Assembly: GCF_002224365.1 (NCBI RefSeq) | Contig: NZ_CP022437.1 | Location: 3,906,001-3,970,000 of the forward strand | DNA from: Virgibacillus necropolis | GTDB taxonomy: Bacteria > Bacillota > Bacilli > Bacillales > Amphibacillaceae | Reading direction: 5' to 3' | DNA: 64,000 nt | In this document: one piece after another, positions 34,674 to 44,170 of the stretch | Numbering within the stretch: the first letter of the stretch is position 1 | Layout of the letters: every line of letters begins with the position of its first letter | The notes under the pieces: generated by a model | Database searches by the model: none | Seen by the model: the letters and a program-made list of their open reading frames with translations, nothing else | Told to the model about the DNA's origin: nothing | Made by a program: the position numbers and the translations under genes

Positions 34674-35468
34674 CTAGTTTAATGTGAAAGAAAATGCTAA
34701 ATGGTCCTGAATCGGAATCCATGCACCAATTCCTTGCTTCGTAACATTTTTTATTTGGATTGACTTTTTGTTACCTTTAAGTTGAATATAAACATCTCCA
34801 AAGGTAACTTTTCCTTTATTAATAACTGCTGGAACATATGCCGTTAATTTGCCTGTTTTGTTTACTGGGATAGTATATTCATTATCTTTCTGTGTGTCTT
34901 TCCCTATGACGGTTTGATAAGAAAGCGGTAAATCCGTTTCTTTGATTGCATCTAATAAGATCATCTTCTTCACGTCATCTGGACTTGCTATTTTATTGAC
35001 CAATGCACCTGTTATCTCTTTTTGTTCCTTTTGAGTGAAATGCATTTGTTGAGGGCCTTCGCCACCAAAATTACTCTGTTCATTCGTATTAATTTTTTGA
35101 TATTCCCAGTTAACCGACGTATCCGACGAACTATAATTAAGTGCCCATCTTCCTAAATAAATCATACCGCGATAACCAATGGAGAACGGGGATGGGTTTA
35201 CGCTTGATTCATTCAGCATTTTAATCAAATCAGGGTTTTCTACTGGAATATCTAGTTTTTCAATGAATTCTTTTGTAGCCTCGCTTGGCTCGACAATTTC
35301 CTGATCTTCTGAAGAATTACTATAGGTATTTTCTTTAGATATTGTCAATACGTGATTCGGTACGGTAAAGTCTTTTGCTTTCTTTTCCTTACTAAAGCTA
35401 GATGTTGGAAAAACAGTCATCAAGCAAATTAATGCAGTCACAGTCCAAATTAGTAGGGTCCTATTCAT
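34674..35468 (-). CDS. yfkD: YfkD-like secreted protein
   Basis: Protein of 264 residues, all of one family (YfkD-like), with a signal peptide (MNRTLLIWTVTALICLMTVF, cleavage near SFS). The mature part is polar and beta-rich (SIGYRGMIYLGRWALNYSS, KVTFGDVYIQLKG). No catalytic motif is visible. In B. subtilis the homologue lies close to pdaA and yfkF, as here. It is conserved in spore formers, but its function is unknown. Confidence 0.82.
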   Translation of the reverse strand: MNRTLLIWTVTALICLMTVFPTSSFSKEKKAKDFTVPNHVLTISKENTYSNSSEDQEIVEPSEATKEFIEKLDIPVENPDLIKMLNESSVNPSPFSIGYRGMIYLGRWALNYSSSDTSVNWEYQKINTNEQSNFGGEGPQQMHFTQKEQKEITGALVNKIASPDDVKKMILLDAIKETDLPLSYQTVIGKDTQKDNEYTIPVNKTGKLTAYVPAVINKGKVTFGDVYIQLKGNKKSIQIKNVTKQGIGAWIPIQDHLAFSFTLN

Positions 35469-35533
35469 GTGTCACATTCCTTTCATTTCCTTACTAGTTT
35501 TTTCTGACACACGAATATTATACCTCAATCTTT

Positions 35534-35935
35534 TTAACGACTTAGTTCTATTGTTTCCAGACTTTCCTCAATTGTAATACTAGACTCAACTGACCGTATC
35601 ATTGAGCAATTTTTTCTTGATAGTTCTAGGTTCTTATACAACTTTTCTTTACTCAGATGATATCCTTTTACAGCATAGTGAAGAGAAATACTTTCTATTC
35701 GATTTGCTTCTTTAGGGTTTCGTTCAACTTCTGCAGTTATTGTCAGATCCTCTATCTCTGTTCGTTGTTTTTCTAAAATTTTACGGAATACAGATCCGCT
35801 ACAGCCAACAATAGATGCAACCATTAGCTGAAATGGTCGGTACCCATAGTCCTCATTACCAGAAATCGATAGTTCACCATAATCAAGGTCAATCCGCATA
35901 CCACTATCTTTTAAGTAAAATTTCATCTTCTTCAC
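35534..35935 (-). CDS. OsmC-family peroxiredoxin-like protein
   Basis: Small protein of 133 residues with the OsmC/Ohr fold. The first Cys lies in MVASIVGCSGSVFRKIL (about 39-55, residue 46) and the second in LSRKNCSMIRSVESS (about 107-121). The two-cysteine arrangement suggests hydroperoxide reduction. The spacing is closer to the YhfA-like OsmC subgroup than to Ohr. It stands alone. Confidence 0.85.
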   Translation of the reverse strand: MKKMKFYLKDSGMRIDLDYGELSISGNEDYGYRPFQLMVASIVGCSGSVFRKILEKQRTEIEDLTITAEVERNPKEANRIESISLHYAVKGYHLSKEKLYKNLELSRKNCSMIRSVESSITIEESLETIELSR

Positions 35936-36060
35936 TCCTCTTAAATAATTTACTAAACGCCTAGTTCTGTTTACCTTAATTTAAATTTATTATAACCTTT
36001 TAGGAGAGTTTCTAGCGACCATCTTGATTGACCAATCAGTAAAATACAATTAGATTCAGT

Positions 36061-36278
36061 GAGGCCACTGAAAAAGTGGCGGATTTTAAAAAATTATCTT
36101 TTCACCTTAACCTAGCATCCTTGAATATACGGAGACTCCTGCGGGAAGTAAGAGATCGGCGAGACCCCGCAGGACGGCAGTCCGAGGAGGCTTGACACTC
36201 GCCCGCGGAAAGCGTAGTATATTCGAGGATGCGACGGTAGATCCACATAATACTATACTTAACTTTTTCAGTGGCCTC
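36061..36278. mobile_element. 218-bp MITE with perfect terminal inverted repeats
   Basis: It begins GAGGCCACTGAAAAAGT (36061) and ends with the exact complement ACTTTTTCAGTGGCCTC (36262-36278). Further inverted pairs lie within: GCATCCTTGAATATAC against GTATATTCGAGGATGC and CTCCTGCGGG against CCCCGCAGG. The flanks GATTCAGT and GATTGAGT are 7/8 identical, a likely 8-bp target duplication with one later change. It has no coding capacity and presumably was moved by a transposase elsewhere. It fills the gap between the OsmC and MFS genes. Confidence 0.8.
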
Positions 36279-36320
36279 GATTGAGTATGGGGATTTTTTG
36301 TTTATAAGGAGGAATTCGTT

Positions 36321-37481
36321 TTGAGGGCTTCAGCGCAATCAAGATTTTGGATCTTAGTTTCTCTTGTTGCCGTTTCCGGGTTCTCACAAGGGATGCTTTT
36401 GCCGCTTCTTGCAATTATTTTAGAACAAAATGGTGTCTCGTCATCAGTAAATGGTCTACATGCCACAGCATTATACATAGGAGTACTAATTGCCTCACCA
36501 TTCATGGAAAAACCAATGCGGAAATTTGGATTTAAACCCATTATTGTTTTAGGTGGACTTCTCGTTTTCGTATCACTAGCGCTTTTTCCATTATGGGATG
36601 CCCTTTGGTTTTGGTTTATTCTGCGAGTGCTAATCGGCATTGGTGATAACATGCTTCATTTTGGAACTCAAACATGGATCACAACAACTAGTAGTAAGGA
36701 ATCTAGAGGTCGAGATATAGCCTTTTATGGTTTATTTTTCGGAGTAGGATTTACACTTGGACCATTAATGACACGTCTTTTATCGATAAATGAAGCACTA
36801 CCATTCCTGCTTTCTGCGCTTTTAAGTATGCTCGTTTGGTCTATGCTCATAGTTGTTCGCAACAAATGGCCTGAAGAAGATGTAAATACAAGTCACGGAA
36901 CAAGCTCTTTTAAACGATTTATTCAAACAGGTAGAATTGCTTGGGTAGCCTTATTACCTGCATTTGGCTACGGATTTTTGGAGGCAACACTACACGGGAT
37001 TTTCCCTATCTACGGATTGCGAATTGGTCACGAGGTAGGAACACTGTCCCTTATCATACCTTGTTTTGCTGCTGGTAGCGTTATTTCACAGATACCTCTT
37101 GGGATTCTAAGTGATCGATTTGGCCGTAGAAGCATTTTAATTATGGTACTATCCGCTGGAAGTGTTTGTTTCTTTTTAGCAACATTTTTTGAAACATCCA
37201 CTCTAGGATTGTTCGTTCTATTTACACTCGCTGGAATTTTTGTTGGTTCGCTATTTTCACTTAGTATTTCTTATTTAGCAGACATTCTTCCTCGATCATT
37301 ACTACCAACTGGAAATATTATGACTGGTGTAGCCTTTAGTATTGGAAGTATAACTGGGCCATATTTAGGTGGTTTATTCATCCAATTCCTTCCCGGTATA
37401 TCCTTTTTTTATGTAATTGTATTTATGTTATTGTCCGTATTAGTAGCTACAATTTATAAGAAAAATCCTGTAATGGTTTAA
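36321..37481 (+). CDS. MFS transporter (YfkF-like)
   Basis: Major facilitator of 386 residues with 12 predicted helices and an MFS motif A-like DRFGRRS between helices 8 and 9 (LSDRFGRRSIL, about residue 266). The start is TTG at 36321 with AAGGAGG nine bases before it. B. subtilis yfkF lies near yfkD in the same way. It is likely a drug or metabolite exporter; the substrate is unknown. Confidence 0.85.
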   Translation: MRASAQSRFWILVSLVAVSGFSQGMLLPLLAIILEQNGVSSSVNGLHATALYIGVLIASPFMEKPMRKFGFKPIIVLGGLLVFVSLALFPLWDALWFWFILRVLIGIGDNMLHFGTQTWITTTSSKESRGRDIAFYGLFFGVGFTLGPLMTRLLSINEALPFLLSALLSMLVWSMLIVVRNKWPEEDVNTSHGTSSFKRFIQTGRIAWVALLPAFGYGFLEATLHGIFPIYGLRIGHEVGTLSLIIPCFAAGSVISQIPLGILSDRFGRRSILIMVLSAGSVCFFLATFFETSTLGLFVLFTLAGIFVGSLFSLSISYLADILPRSLLPTGNIMTGVAFSIGSITGPYLGGLFIQFLPGISFFYVIVFMLLSVLVATIYKKNPVMV

Positions 37482-37514
37482 TAAGACACTCTGGGCTCCA
37501 GAGTGTCTTATTAA
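37481..37514. terminator. bidirectional terminator between MFS and amino-acid permease genes
   Basis: AATAAGACACTCTGG and CCAGAGTGTCTTATT form a near-perfect stem with a GCT loop, between convergent genes. Confidence 0.88.
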
Positions 37515-38203
37515 ATAAATTTACTATATTTATTTTCCAATCGGTCTTGAGCAAATGATATCAGCATACAAATCGGCCAGTATATTAGTGCAATTGTGAT
37601 GTACATTGTCATGGAGTCAAATGATCGACCCGCAACGATTTGTGCTTTTTGAAAAATTTCAGGAACAGTAATTACTGCTGCAAGTGAAGTAGCTTTCACA
37701 ATGTCCATAAACACATTTGTTAAAGGTGGAACCGCAATACGTGTGGCTTGTGGCAAAATAATTTTGCGCATCGTTTTCCAATAGCCAATATTTAATGCCT
37801 TAGCAGATTCCCATTGTCCCCGGTCAATACTATTTAATGCTGAACGATTAATTTCTGCAATGTATGCTGCACTATTTAAGCCAAATCCAAGCGTTGCTGC
37901 TAGAACTGCTGATAGCTCAATCCCCATGAATGGCAATCCGAAATATAATATAAATAAAAACACCAAAATTGGCGTGCCTCGCATGAACGAAATGTACATT
38001 CGAGCTGGATAACGCCATAATTTTGCCTCCGAACCCCTGGCCAATGCTAAAAACAACCCAATCACAAGTCCTAAAGCCATCCCGATGATAGAGATCATCA
38101 ACGTCAATGGAATGCCTTCTAATAGGAATGGCAGGTTTTCCCACGCTAGTTCAGTGTTAAATACTTTTTCTAATTGAACGTCGTTAAATTCAATATGAAA
38201 CAT
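37511..38203 (-). CDS. polar amino-acid ABC transporter permease
   Basis: His/Glu/Gln/cystine-type permease of 230 residues with about five helices. The EAA loop is SALNSIDRGQWESAKALNIGYW (about 135-156) and the N-terminal periplasmic-facing part is of the HisM/TcyB type. It is 10 bases after the binding-protein gene. No ATPase follows: the next gene (MFS) is convergent. So it must borrow an ATPase coded elsewhere. Confidence 0.9.
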   Translation of the reverse strand: MFHIEFNDVQLEKVFNTELAWENLPFLLEGIPLTLMISIIGMALGLVIGLFLALARGSEAKLWRYPARMYISFMRGTPILVFLFILYFGLPFMGIELSAVLAATLGFGLNSAAYIAEINRSALNSIDRGQWESAKALNIGYWKTMRKIILPQATRIAVPPLTNVFMDIVKATSLAAVITVPEIFQKAQIVAGRSFDSMTMYITIALIYWPICMLISFAQDRLENKYSKFI

Positions 38204-38213
38204 GGTTACACAC

Positions 38214-39080
38214 CTACAAATCTAATTCTTTAATTTCCCGAATTTCTGCTTCAGGTTGTTTCGAAACATCTTCCCCACCATAGAATTTCTTAGCTAGTTC
38301 AGTCAATGTTCCATCATCACGCATTTCCTGAAGTGCTTGGTTCATCTTTTGCACCAGTTTTGTAGCATCTTTATGAACTACAATGCCCTGTTCCGTCGGA
38401 TGGAACTTTATATCTGGATGAATTTTAATATCAAACCGCGTAATAGCTTTAAGCGCTAACTTTTGTAAATAGTAATCATTAATTACAGTATCTGTTCGTC
38501 CATTATTAACATCTTGAAGATATACATCATTGGAAACGTTACTATATGTAACAACTTCCGCTCCAAAGTGGCGTGCAATATCACTGAAAACTGTTGTAGC
38601 TCCACCGCCAGCCTTTTTCCCTTTTAAATCTTCTAACGTTTCAATTCCCGACAAGTCATCTGATCGAACAATTAGGGAAGTAAATGAATATTTATAAGGA
38701 TCCGTAAAAGCAAATTGCTTCTTGCGTTCATCCGTAATTTCAATATCATTAATCGCCACATCAATTCGATTACTATTAACTGCTGCTAGTAAACCGTCAA
38801 TTCCTATTGTTTCAAATGTCACATTTAAGTCTAATCGTTTTGCTATTTCACGAATTACTTCAGCATCATACCCTGTCAACTTATCTGAGCCTTCTGGATA
38901 ATAGGATGCAGCAAAAAGTGTACCAGATGTTCCAACAACTAGTTCACCAGCTTCTTTTATTTCTTCCCACTTACCAGCATCTGCTTTATCATCATTCTTT
39001 TTCGCTTCACTCCCGGAGGAATCACCACATGCAGCTAAAACGAATAATAAAGCTATCATTAAAAATTTAAAATGTTTCAT
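38214..39080 (-). CDS. amino-acid ABC transporter substrate-binding lipoprotein
   Basis: Extracellular binding protein of 288 residues, family SBP_bac_3. Signal peptide with lipobox LAAC (Cys18) and a linker rich in Asp/Lys. The fold has GELVVGTSGTLFAAS, YDAEVIREIAKRLDLNVTFE, and ITDERKKQFAFTDPY, typical of cystine/polar amino-acid receptors (TcyA/FliY-like). It is the first gene of a pair with the permease. It is divergent from the zosA-like gene. Confidence 0.9.
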   Translation of the reverse strand: MKHFKFLMIALLFVLAACGDSSGSEAKKNDDKADAGKWEEIKEAGELVVGTSGTLFAASYYPEGSDKLTGYDAEVIREIAKRLDLNVTFETIGIDGLLAAVNSNRIDVAINDIEITDERKKQFAFTDPYKYSFTSLIVRSDDLSGIETLEDLKGKKAGGGATTVFSDIARHFGAEVVTYSNVSNDVYLQDVNNGRTDTVINDYYLQKLALKAITRFDIKIHPDIKFHPTEQGIVVHKDATKLVQKMNQALQEMRDDGTLTELAKKFYGGEDVSKQPEAEIREIKELDL

Positions 39081-39259
39081 ATATTTTTACACTCCTCTGT
39101 TGTTATAGTGATAAATTCTTAATGATTGTAACAGTTTAATTATTATTATTCAAAGAAAATACTGTCTGTTTAATTAGATAATATTACCTGTATTATTTTT
39201 AACCAAAAATATTCATTGACTTTATCTTTTCTAATGATAATATAATAATAAGTATTTAA

Positions 39260-39274
39260 TTGTAATTATTATAA
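39260..39274. promoter_or_regulatory. PerR/Fur-family 7-1-7 box
   Basis: TTGTAATTATTATAA matches the PerR consensus TTATAATNATTATAA at 14 of 15 positions (counting N) and lies 42 bases before the start of the ZosA-like ATPase. A Zur box (core TCGTAATNATTACGA) is a weaker match. The surrounding region is very AT-rich, so chance similarity is possible. Confidence 0.5.
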
Positions 39275-39316
39275 TTAATAATAAAAATCATTATCACTTA
39301 CTGGGAGGGTTTAAAA

Positions 39317-41257
39317 ATGTCTACTAAATTGGAAACATTAACGAAGACTAGCGAAAAGAAATTATTCCATCTATTCAGATCATCATCAATTCAGAAGGTT
39401 TATGAACATATAGAGTTAATCGCAGCATTGTTAAGCGGGTTAATCATTTTAACAACTTGGCTAATAGCTGATTATATAGAACAACCTTTATGGGTTATCC
39501 TTCATCTTCTTGCCTTTGCGATTGGGGGCTATGCAAAGGCAAAAGAAGGTATTGAAGAAACCATTGAAAATAAGGAATTAAATGTTGAGATGTTGATGGT
39601 TTTTGCAGCGGTTGGATCTGCTGCTATAGGTTATTGGACTGAAGGTGCAATTCTTATCTTCATTTTCGCATTATCTGGCGCCCTTGAAACCTATACCATG
39701 AACAAAAGTAAGAAAGAGATTTCTTCTTTGATGGATTTGCAACCTGAGACAGCTCTTCTTCTAACAAACGGAACAGAAAAAGTTGTAGCTGTTTCGCATT
39801 TGAAAATTGGGGATACAATTGTAGTAAAGGCAGGTGAACGTATTCCAGCAGACGGCATAATTATCAAAGGTATAACTTCGATAAACGAGAGTGCCATAAC
39901 GGGTGAATCTATTCCAGTAAGTAAACAAAAAAATAATGAAGTTTTTGCTGGAACAGTAGCAGTTGACGGTACAATCCATGTTCAACTTTCTAAATCAACC
40001 GATCAAACCTTATTTCAAAAAATAGTCGATCTTGTCCAATCTGCACAAGAAGAAAAACCGCCATCACAGCTTTTTATAGAAAAATTTGAAGGAAAGTATG
40101 TAAAAGCGGTACTTCTTGCTGTCGGAATAATGATGTTCCTTCCCTATTTTTTATTTGGATGGACCCTAACCGAAAGTATCTATCGCGCTATGATTTTACT
40201 TGTGGTTGCTTCGCCTTGTGCGCTTGTCGCATCAATAATGCCAGCCACCTTATCCGCAATTTCTATAGGTGCTAAAAACGGTGTGCTTTTTAAAGGTGGC
40301 GTAAACATAGAAAATTTAAGTCATATCAAGGCAATTGCATTTGACAAAACTGGTACACTGACGAATGGTAAACCAGTCGTCACAGACACCTATTTTCATA
40401 CCAACTTAGACGAACAATCTATTTTAGAAATTATTGGTGCAATCGAAAATGAATCCTTACATCCTTTAGCAGAAGCAATTTCAAATTATAGTAGAGAACA
40501 GCTTGATAGTAAGAATTTTACTAGTGATGTTACGCAACATAAAACAGTGAGTGGGAATGGTATCCTTGCAACTGTTGAAAATGATACATGGATGATTGGA
40601 AAACCAGAATTTGTTGGTAAAAACGAAGCGGATGAATTTCAAAATGGAGTAGCAAATAAGCTAGCGTCTCAAGGGAAATCAATTGTCTTTGTTAAAAAAA
40701 ATAAGGAGATTGTTGCTTTGTTGGCGTTAAGGGATACAATTAGAGATGAAGCAAAACAAGCAATTAAACAGTTAAAAAAACGAAATATATTTACCATTAT
40801 GTTAACTGGAGACAATGACATAACCGCTAAGGCAATTGCAACTGAAGCAGGGATTGATCATTATATAGCTGGGTGTTTACCAGAAGAAAAAGTAAATCAT
40901 GTAAAGGATTTACGAAAAAGGTACGAACATGTAGCTATGGTCGGGGATGGAATCAATGATGCTCCTGCATTAGCAACCGCAAATGTCGGAATCGCAATGG
41001 GAGAAGGTACGGATGTTGCATTAGAGACAGCAGATGTAGTTTTAATGAAAAATGAATTACCTAAACTAGCAAATGCCTTCGAGTTATCTAGACAAATGAA
41101 TAAGGTGGTAAAGCAAAACATTATATTTTCCTTAAGCATTATTGGTTTATTAATTGCATCAAATCTTTTTCAAGTACTTGATTTACCACTTGGAGTAATC
41201 GGCCATGAAGGAAGTACAATTTTAGTAATTTTAAATGGGTTGCGCCTACTTAAATAA
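39317..41257 (+). CDS. zosA: heavy-metal P1B-type ATPase (ZosA-like)
   Basis: Metal-transporting ATPase of 646 residues. There is no N-terminal metal-binding (CXXC) domain. It has the membrane metal site SPCALV in helix 6 (about residue 296), the phosphorylation site DKTGTLTNG (about 343), the SLHPLAEA motif (about 380), and GDGINDAPALA (about 545). The SPC motif rather than CPC suggests Zn/Cd/Co. B. subtilis ZosA (637 residues) imports zinc and is induced by peroxide via PerR, and the PerR-like box upstream supports this assignment. CadA-type export is an alternative. Confidence 0.8.
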   Translation: MSTKLETLTKTSEKKLFHLFRSSSIQKVYEHIELIAALLSGLIILTTWLIADYIEQPLWVILHLLAFAIGGYAKAKEGIEETIENKELNVEMLMVFAAVGSAAIGYWTEGAILIFIFALSGALETYTMNKSKKEISSLMDLQPETALLLTNGTEKVVAVSHLKIGDTIVVKAGERIPADGIIIKGITSINESAITGESIPVSKQKNNEVFAGTVAVDGTIHVQLSKSTDQTLFQKIVDLVQSAQEEKPPSQLFIEKFEGKYVKAVLLAVGIMMFLPYFLFGWTLTESIYRAMILLVVASPCALVASIMPATLSAISIGAKNGVLFKGGVNIENLSHIKAIAFDKTGTLTNGKPVVTDTYFHTNLDEQSILEIIGAIENESLHPLAEAISNYSREQLDSKNFTSDVTQHKTVSGNGILATVENDTWMIGKPEFVGKNEADEFQNGVANKLASQGKSIVFVKKNKEIVALLALRDTIRDEAKQAIKQLKKRNIFTIMLTGDNDITAKAIATEAGIDHYIAGCLPEEKVNHVKDLRKRYEHVAMVGDGINDAPALATANVGIAMGEGTDVALETADVVLMKNELPKLANAFELSRQMNKVVKQNIIFSLSIIGLLIASNLFQVLDLPLGVIGHEGSTILVILNGLRLLK

Positions 41258-41286
41258 TGGACTATGGTGTTTGACCATAGTCCATT
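41257..41286. terminator. bidirectional terminator between zosA and yihY genes
   Basis: ATGGACTATGGT pairs with ACCATAGTCCAT around a five-base loop. Confidence 0.85.
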
Positions 41287-41290
41287 TCTT

Positions 41291-42127
41291 CTATATCTCA
41301 AGCCTACCAACACGCCTATGTTTAAAAATGGCGTTAATGACACCACCAGTAATGATAATAATTCCTGATAAATAAAACCAGATCATTAATGTAATTACGG
41401 TACCCAAGCTTCCATAAGTTGCAGAATAGCTTCCACTTCCAATGGTACTTAAATAATAAGAAAATGCCAAAGAAACCAGTTGCCATCCAATTGTTGCAAA
41501 TATAGCACCCCAGATTGCATCTTTATACAAAACCCTCTGATTGGGAGCCAATTTGTAAAGTGCTAAAAGTACAATTAAAAACACAATAGATGATATAACC
41601 CATCGTAATGTTTCCCACACTTGTATGAAGTTTGATGACCATCCAAGAAATGAAAACAAATAGTCCCCAATCATTTTTCCAAAAATAGGTAATATAAATG
41701 CTATACAAATAACAACCACCATTGCAACCGTTAAGACGATTGCAATCAACCGCGATACTATAAATGATCGATCCTCATCCACTTCATATGCCCCATTAAA
41801 GGCTTTCATAATTGCATTAATACCTGCAGAAGCTGACCAAATCGTACCTATAATACCTATCGACAGTAAACCACCGTTTTGATTACGAGACAGTTGATTA
41901 ATATTCGTGGAAATTAAGTCCATGATCTCACCTGGTGCATAAACACCTATAAAAGAAATTACACTCTTCGGATCTATTGGTAAGTAACCTATAAGTGTTA
42001 CTAAAAATAATAAAAAGGGGAATAAAGATAGCAACAAAAAATAAGCAAGTTGTGCTGCCATACCAAATACATCTACTTCTGTTATCTTTTGAAAAAGTTG
42101 TTTTGAAAACGTAACAGCTTTTTTCAT
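41291..42127 (-). CDS. YihY/BrkB-family membrane protein
   Basis: Integral membrane protein of 278 residues, about six helices, of the YihY family (formerly annotated ribonuclease BN by mistake). Signature features are QLAYFLLLSLFPFLLFL (about 26-42), the central YDEDRSF segment and YGSLGTVITLMIWFYLSG near residue 240. B. subtilis YfkH is similar in length. The function is unsettled. It is cotranscribed with a small YtxH-like gene (28 bases upstream). Confidence 0.88.
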   Translation of the reverse strand: MKKAVTFSKQLFQKITEVDVFGMAAQLAYFLLLSLFPFLLFLVTLIGYLPIDPKSVISFIGVYAPGEIMDLISTNINQLSRNQNGGLLSIGIIGTIWSASAGINAIMKAFNGAYEVDEDRSFIVSRLIAIVLTVAMVVVICIAFILPIFGKMIGDYLFSFLGWSSNFIQVWETLRWVISSIVFLIVLLALYKLAPNQRVLYKDAIWGAIFATIGWQLVSLAFSYYLSTIGSGSYSATYGSLGTVITLMIWFYLSGIIIITGGVINAIFKHRRVGRLEI

Positions 42128-42154
42128 TATCCATCCCCCTCAAATCCTTACTAG

Positions 42155-42469
42155 TTATTCTTCGTTTGTTTCAATTCTTTTTAGACCTTCATCTTTTTTA
42201 TTTTGCATTTTATCAATTGTCTGTTCAACCTGTTCCAGTGTATTAATTGCGGTATCAGCACTTGAATTGAATGTGTCATTGAATTGATTGCATGCAACGC
42301 GAGCCTTCCTCACGGCTTCTGAAGGGTGCTTCAGATAATAATTTGTTTTCCTTTTTGTATTGAAATATTGCATTTTTGTTGTAGAGCGTGTCTCCCGATC
42401 AAAAAGAGTGGTTAATCCGCCTACTAATGCACCAATTATTATTCCATATACTAATTTGTTATTTTGCAT
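42155..42469 (-). CDS. YtxH-like small membrane protein
   Basis: Protein of 104 residues with a single N-terminal helix (GIIIGALVGGLTTLF, about 10-24) and a polar, helical remainder that looks like a coiled coil (SADTAINTLEQVEQTIDKMQ). It resembles YtxH/gas-vesicle-like small proteins. AGGAGAG precedes the ATG. The function is unknown; it is probably an operon partner of the YihY gene. Confidence 0.7.
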   Translation of the reverse strand: MQNNKLVYGIIIGALVGGLTTLFDRETRSTTKMQYFNTKRKTNYYLKHPSEAVRKARVACNQFNDTFNSSADTAINTLEQVEQTIDKMQNKKDEGLKRIETNEE

Positions 42470-42618
42470 GTTTGTCTCTCCTTCTATTGTTTTATGCTGG
42501 ATGTTTGTCCAATAATCTTTTTTAACACTTAATACTTTATCATATCATGTAGACATGAACCATTTTATCTATCTTACCATTTCCCTCAAAAGCAATAAAT
42601 AAACTAAGATTTTTACGA

Positions 42619-42690
42619 TGTTTAGAAAACTTGGCTTATCGCCAAGCTTTAATGGCGAAAGCCTTAGTTGCCCTTATACTGATATCCACT
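42619..42690. repeat. GGCGAAAGCC hairpin repeat, copy 1
   Basis: TTAGAAAACTTGGCTTATCG, CCAAGCTTTAATGGCGAAAG, CCTTAGTTGCCCTTATACTG. It forms two small hairpins (CTTGGC/GCCAAG and GGC..GCC). Copies are at 47230 and 60205. The rest of the 340-base gap before the symporter is AT-rich without visible features. Confidence 0.7.
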
Positions 42691-42811
42691 AAAAATCTAT
42701 ACTTTCTTATCAGTGAAATAAAAATTTTTAAAATTTCTCTTGACTTTTCCGCATAATTTTCGGAATATTTATTATAGGTATACAATACCAAAAAAACAAA
42801 GGAGGGAAAAC

Positions 42812-44170
42812 ATGGGGGATATTATTAGCGATATTAGTAGTTTTGTATGGGGTCCACCAACACTCATTTTAATCGTTGGTACAGGACTATATTTAACATT
42901 TAGGTTAGCCTTTTTACAATTTCGTACGCTTCCCTACGCTTTACGATTAGCGTTTAGTCCTAAAAGACAGGACAAAGCTTCTAAAGGGGATATTAGTCAC
43001 TATGAGGCTCTCACTACTGCCATGGCCGCCACAATTGGAACAGGAAACATTGTTGGTGTTGCAACAGCTGTTGTACTCGGTGGTCCCGGTGCCGTTTTTT
43101 GGATGTGGATTAGTGCATTTTTCGGAATGGCAACCAAGTATGCAGAGGCACTTCTTGCAGTTAAATACCGCGTGGTCAACAGTCGCGGTGAAATGTCTGG
43201 TGGACCGATGTATTATTTAGAACGCGGTTTAAAAGCGAAATGGCTTGGTGTTACCTTTGCTATTTTTGGTTCTATAGCAGCTTTCGGTATCGGAAATATG
43301 GTTCAGTCAAATTCCGTTTCTGATGCATTACAGCGCTCGTTTAGTGTTCCTACTTGGGTGACTGGAATTATACTTACACTTTTAACTGGATTAGTTATTT
43401 TAGGTGGAATAAAAAGTATTGGTCGTGTAACAGCATTTTTTGTTCCTGTAATGGCTTTGTTTTATGTAATAGGTGGTTTAGTTATTATTGTTATGAATTT
43501 AGATATTGTACCAAACGCGATTGCCCTAATATTTAATGATGCATTTACCGGGAGTGCCATTGGTGGTGGTATCTTAGGTACTGTGATTCGATATGGTGTA
43601 GCCAGAGGGGTGTTCTCTAACGAGGCTGGCCTTGGATCAGCACCTATTGCTGCAGCAGCGGCAAAAACAGACTACCCTGGTCGTCAGGCCCTTGTATCCA
43701 TGACACAGGTGTTTATTGATACAATTATCGTTTGTTCCATCACTGGAATAACGATTGTCATGGCAGATATGTATGCTGGTTCCACATTAAATGGTGGAGA
43801 TCTCACAGCGGCATCATTTGCGTTTTTCCTAGGTGATACTGGTAGCTTGATTGTTACTATTGGTATCGTATTATTTGCCTTCTCGACGCTTGTTGGTTGG
43901 TCCTATTACGGAGAAAAGTGCTTCAGTTATTTATTTAATGACAAAGCAGTTCCATATTATCGAGTTGTATTTGTATTAGTTGTATTTTACGGGGCTATTG
44001 AGCAGTTGGGTATTGTTTGGGGCATTGCCGATATTATGAATGCACTTATGGCGATTCCAAACCTAATCGGATTACTCGGCCTCTCAGGTGTCGTAGTATA
44101 CGAAACCAAGAAATTCATAAAAATTGCAAAAGAAGAAGAAAAAGAACGAAAACGAGCAAAAGCCGCGTAG
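42812..44170 (+). CDS. AGCS-family sodium:alanine symporter
   Basis: Na+-coupled amino-acid symporter of 452 residues with about 10-11 helices. The family signatures are ALTTAMAATIGTGNIVGVATA (about 63-83; the Na+/substrate site), GGPMYYLERGL and NEAGLGSAPIAAAAAKTDYP (about 270-289). The start at MGDIISDISS is supported by AAAGGAGGG; a longer frame from 42740 lacks a ribosome site. B. subtilis AGCS members transport alanine, glycine or glutamine; with glutaminase 1 kb away, glutamine is a candidate, but this is only suggestive. Confidence 0.9.
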   Translation: MGDIISDISSFVWGPPTLILIVGTGLYLTFRLAFLQFRTLPYALRLAFSPKRQDKASKGDISHYEALTTAMAATIGTGNIVGVATAVVLGGPGAVFWMWISAFFGMATKYAEALLAVKYRVVNSRGEMSGGPMYYLERGLKAKWLGVTFAIFGSIAAFGIGNMVQSNSVSDALQRSFSVPTWVTGIILTLLTGLVILGGIKSIGRVTAFFVPVMALFYVIGGLVIIVMNLDIVPNAIALIFNDAFTGSAIGGGILGTVIRYGVARGVFSNEAGLGSAPIAAAAAKTDYPGRQALVSMTQVFIDTIIVCSITGITIVMADMYAGSTLNGGDLTAASFAFFLGDTGSLIVTIGIVLFAFSTLVGWSYYGEKCFSYLFNDKAVPYYRVVFVLVVFYGAIEQLGIVWGIADIMNALMAIPNLIGLLGLSGVVVYETKKFIKIAKEEEKERKRAKAA

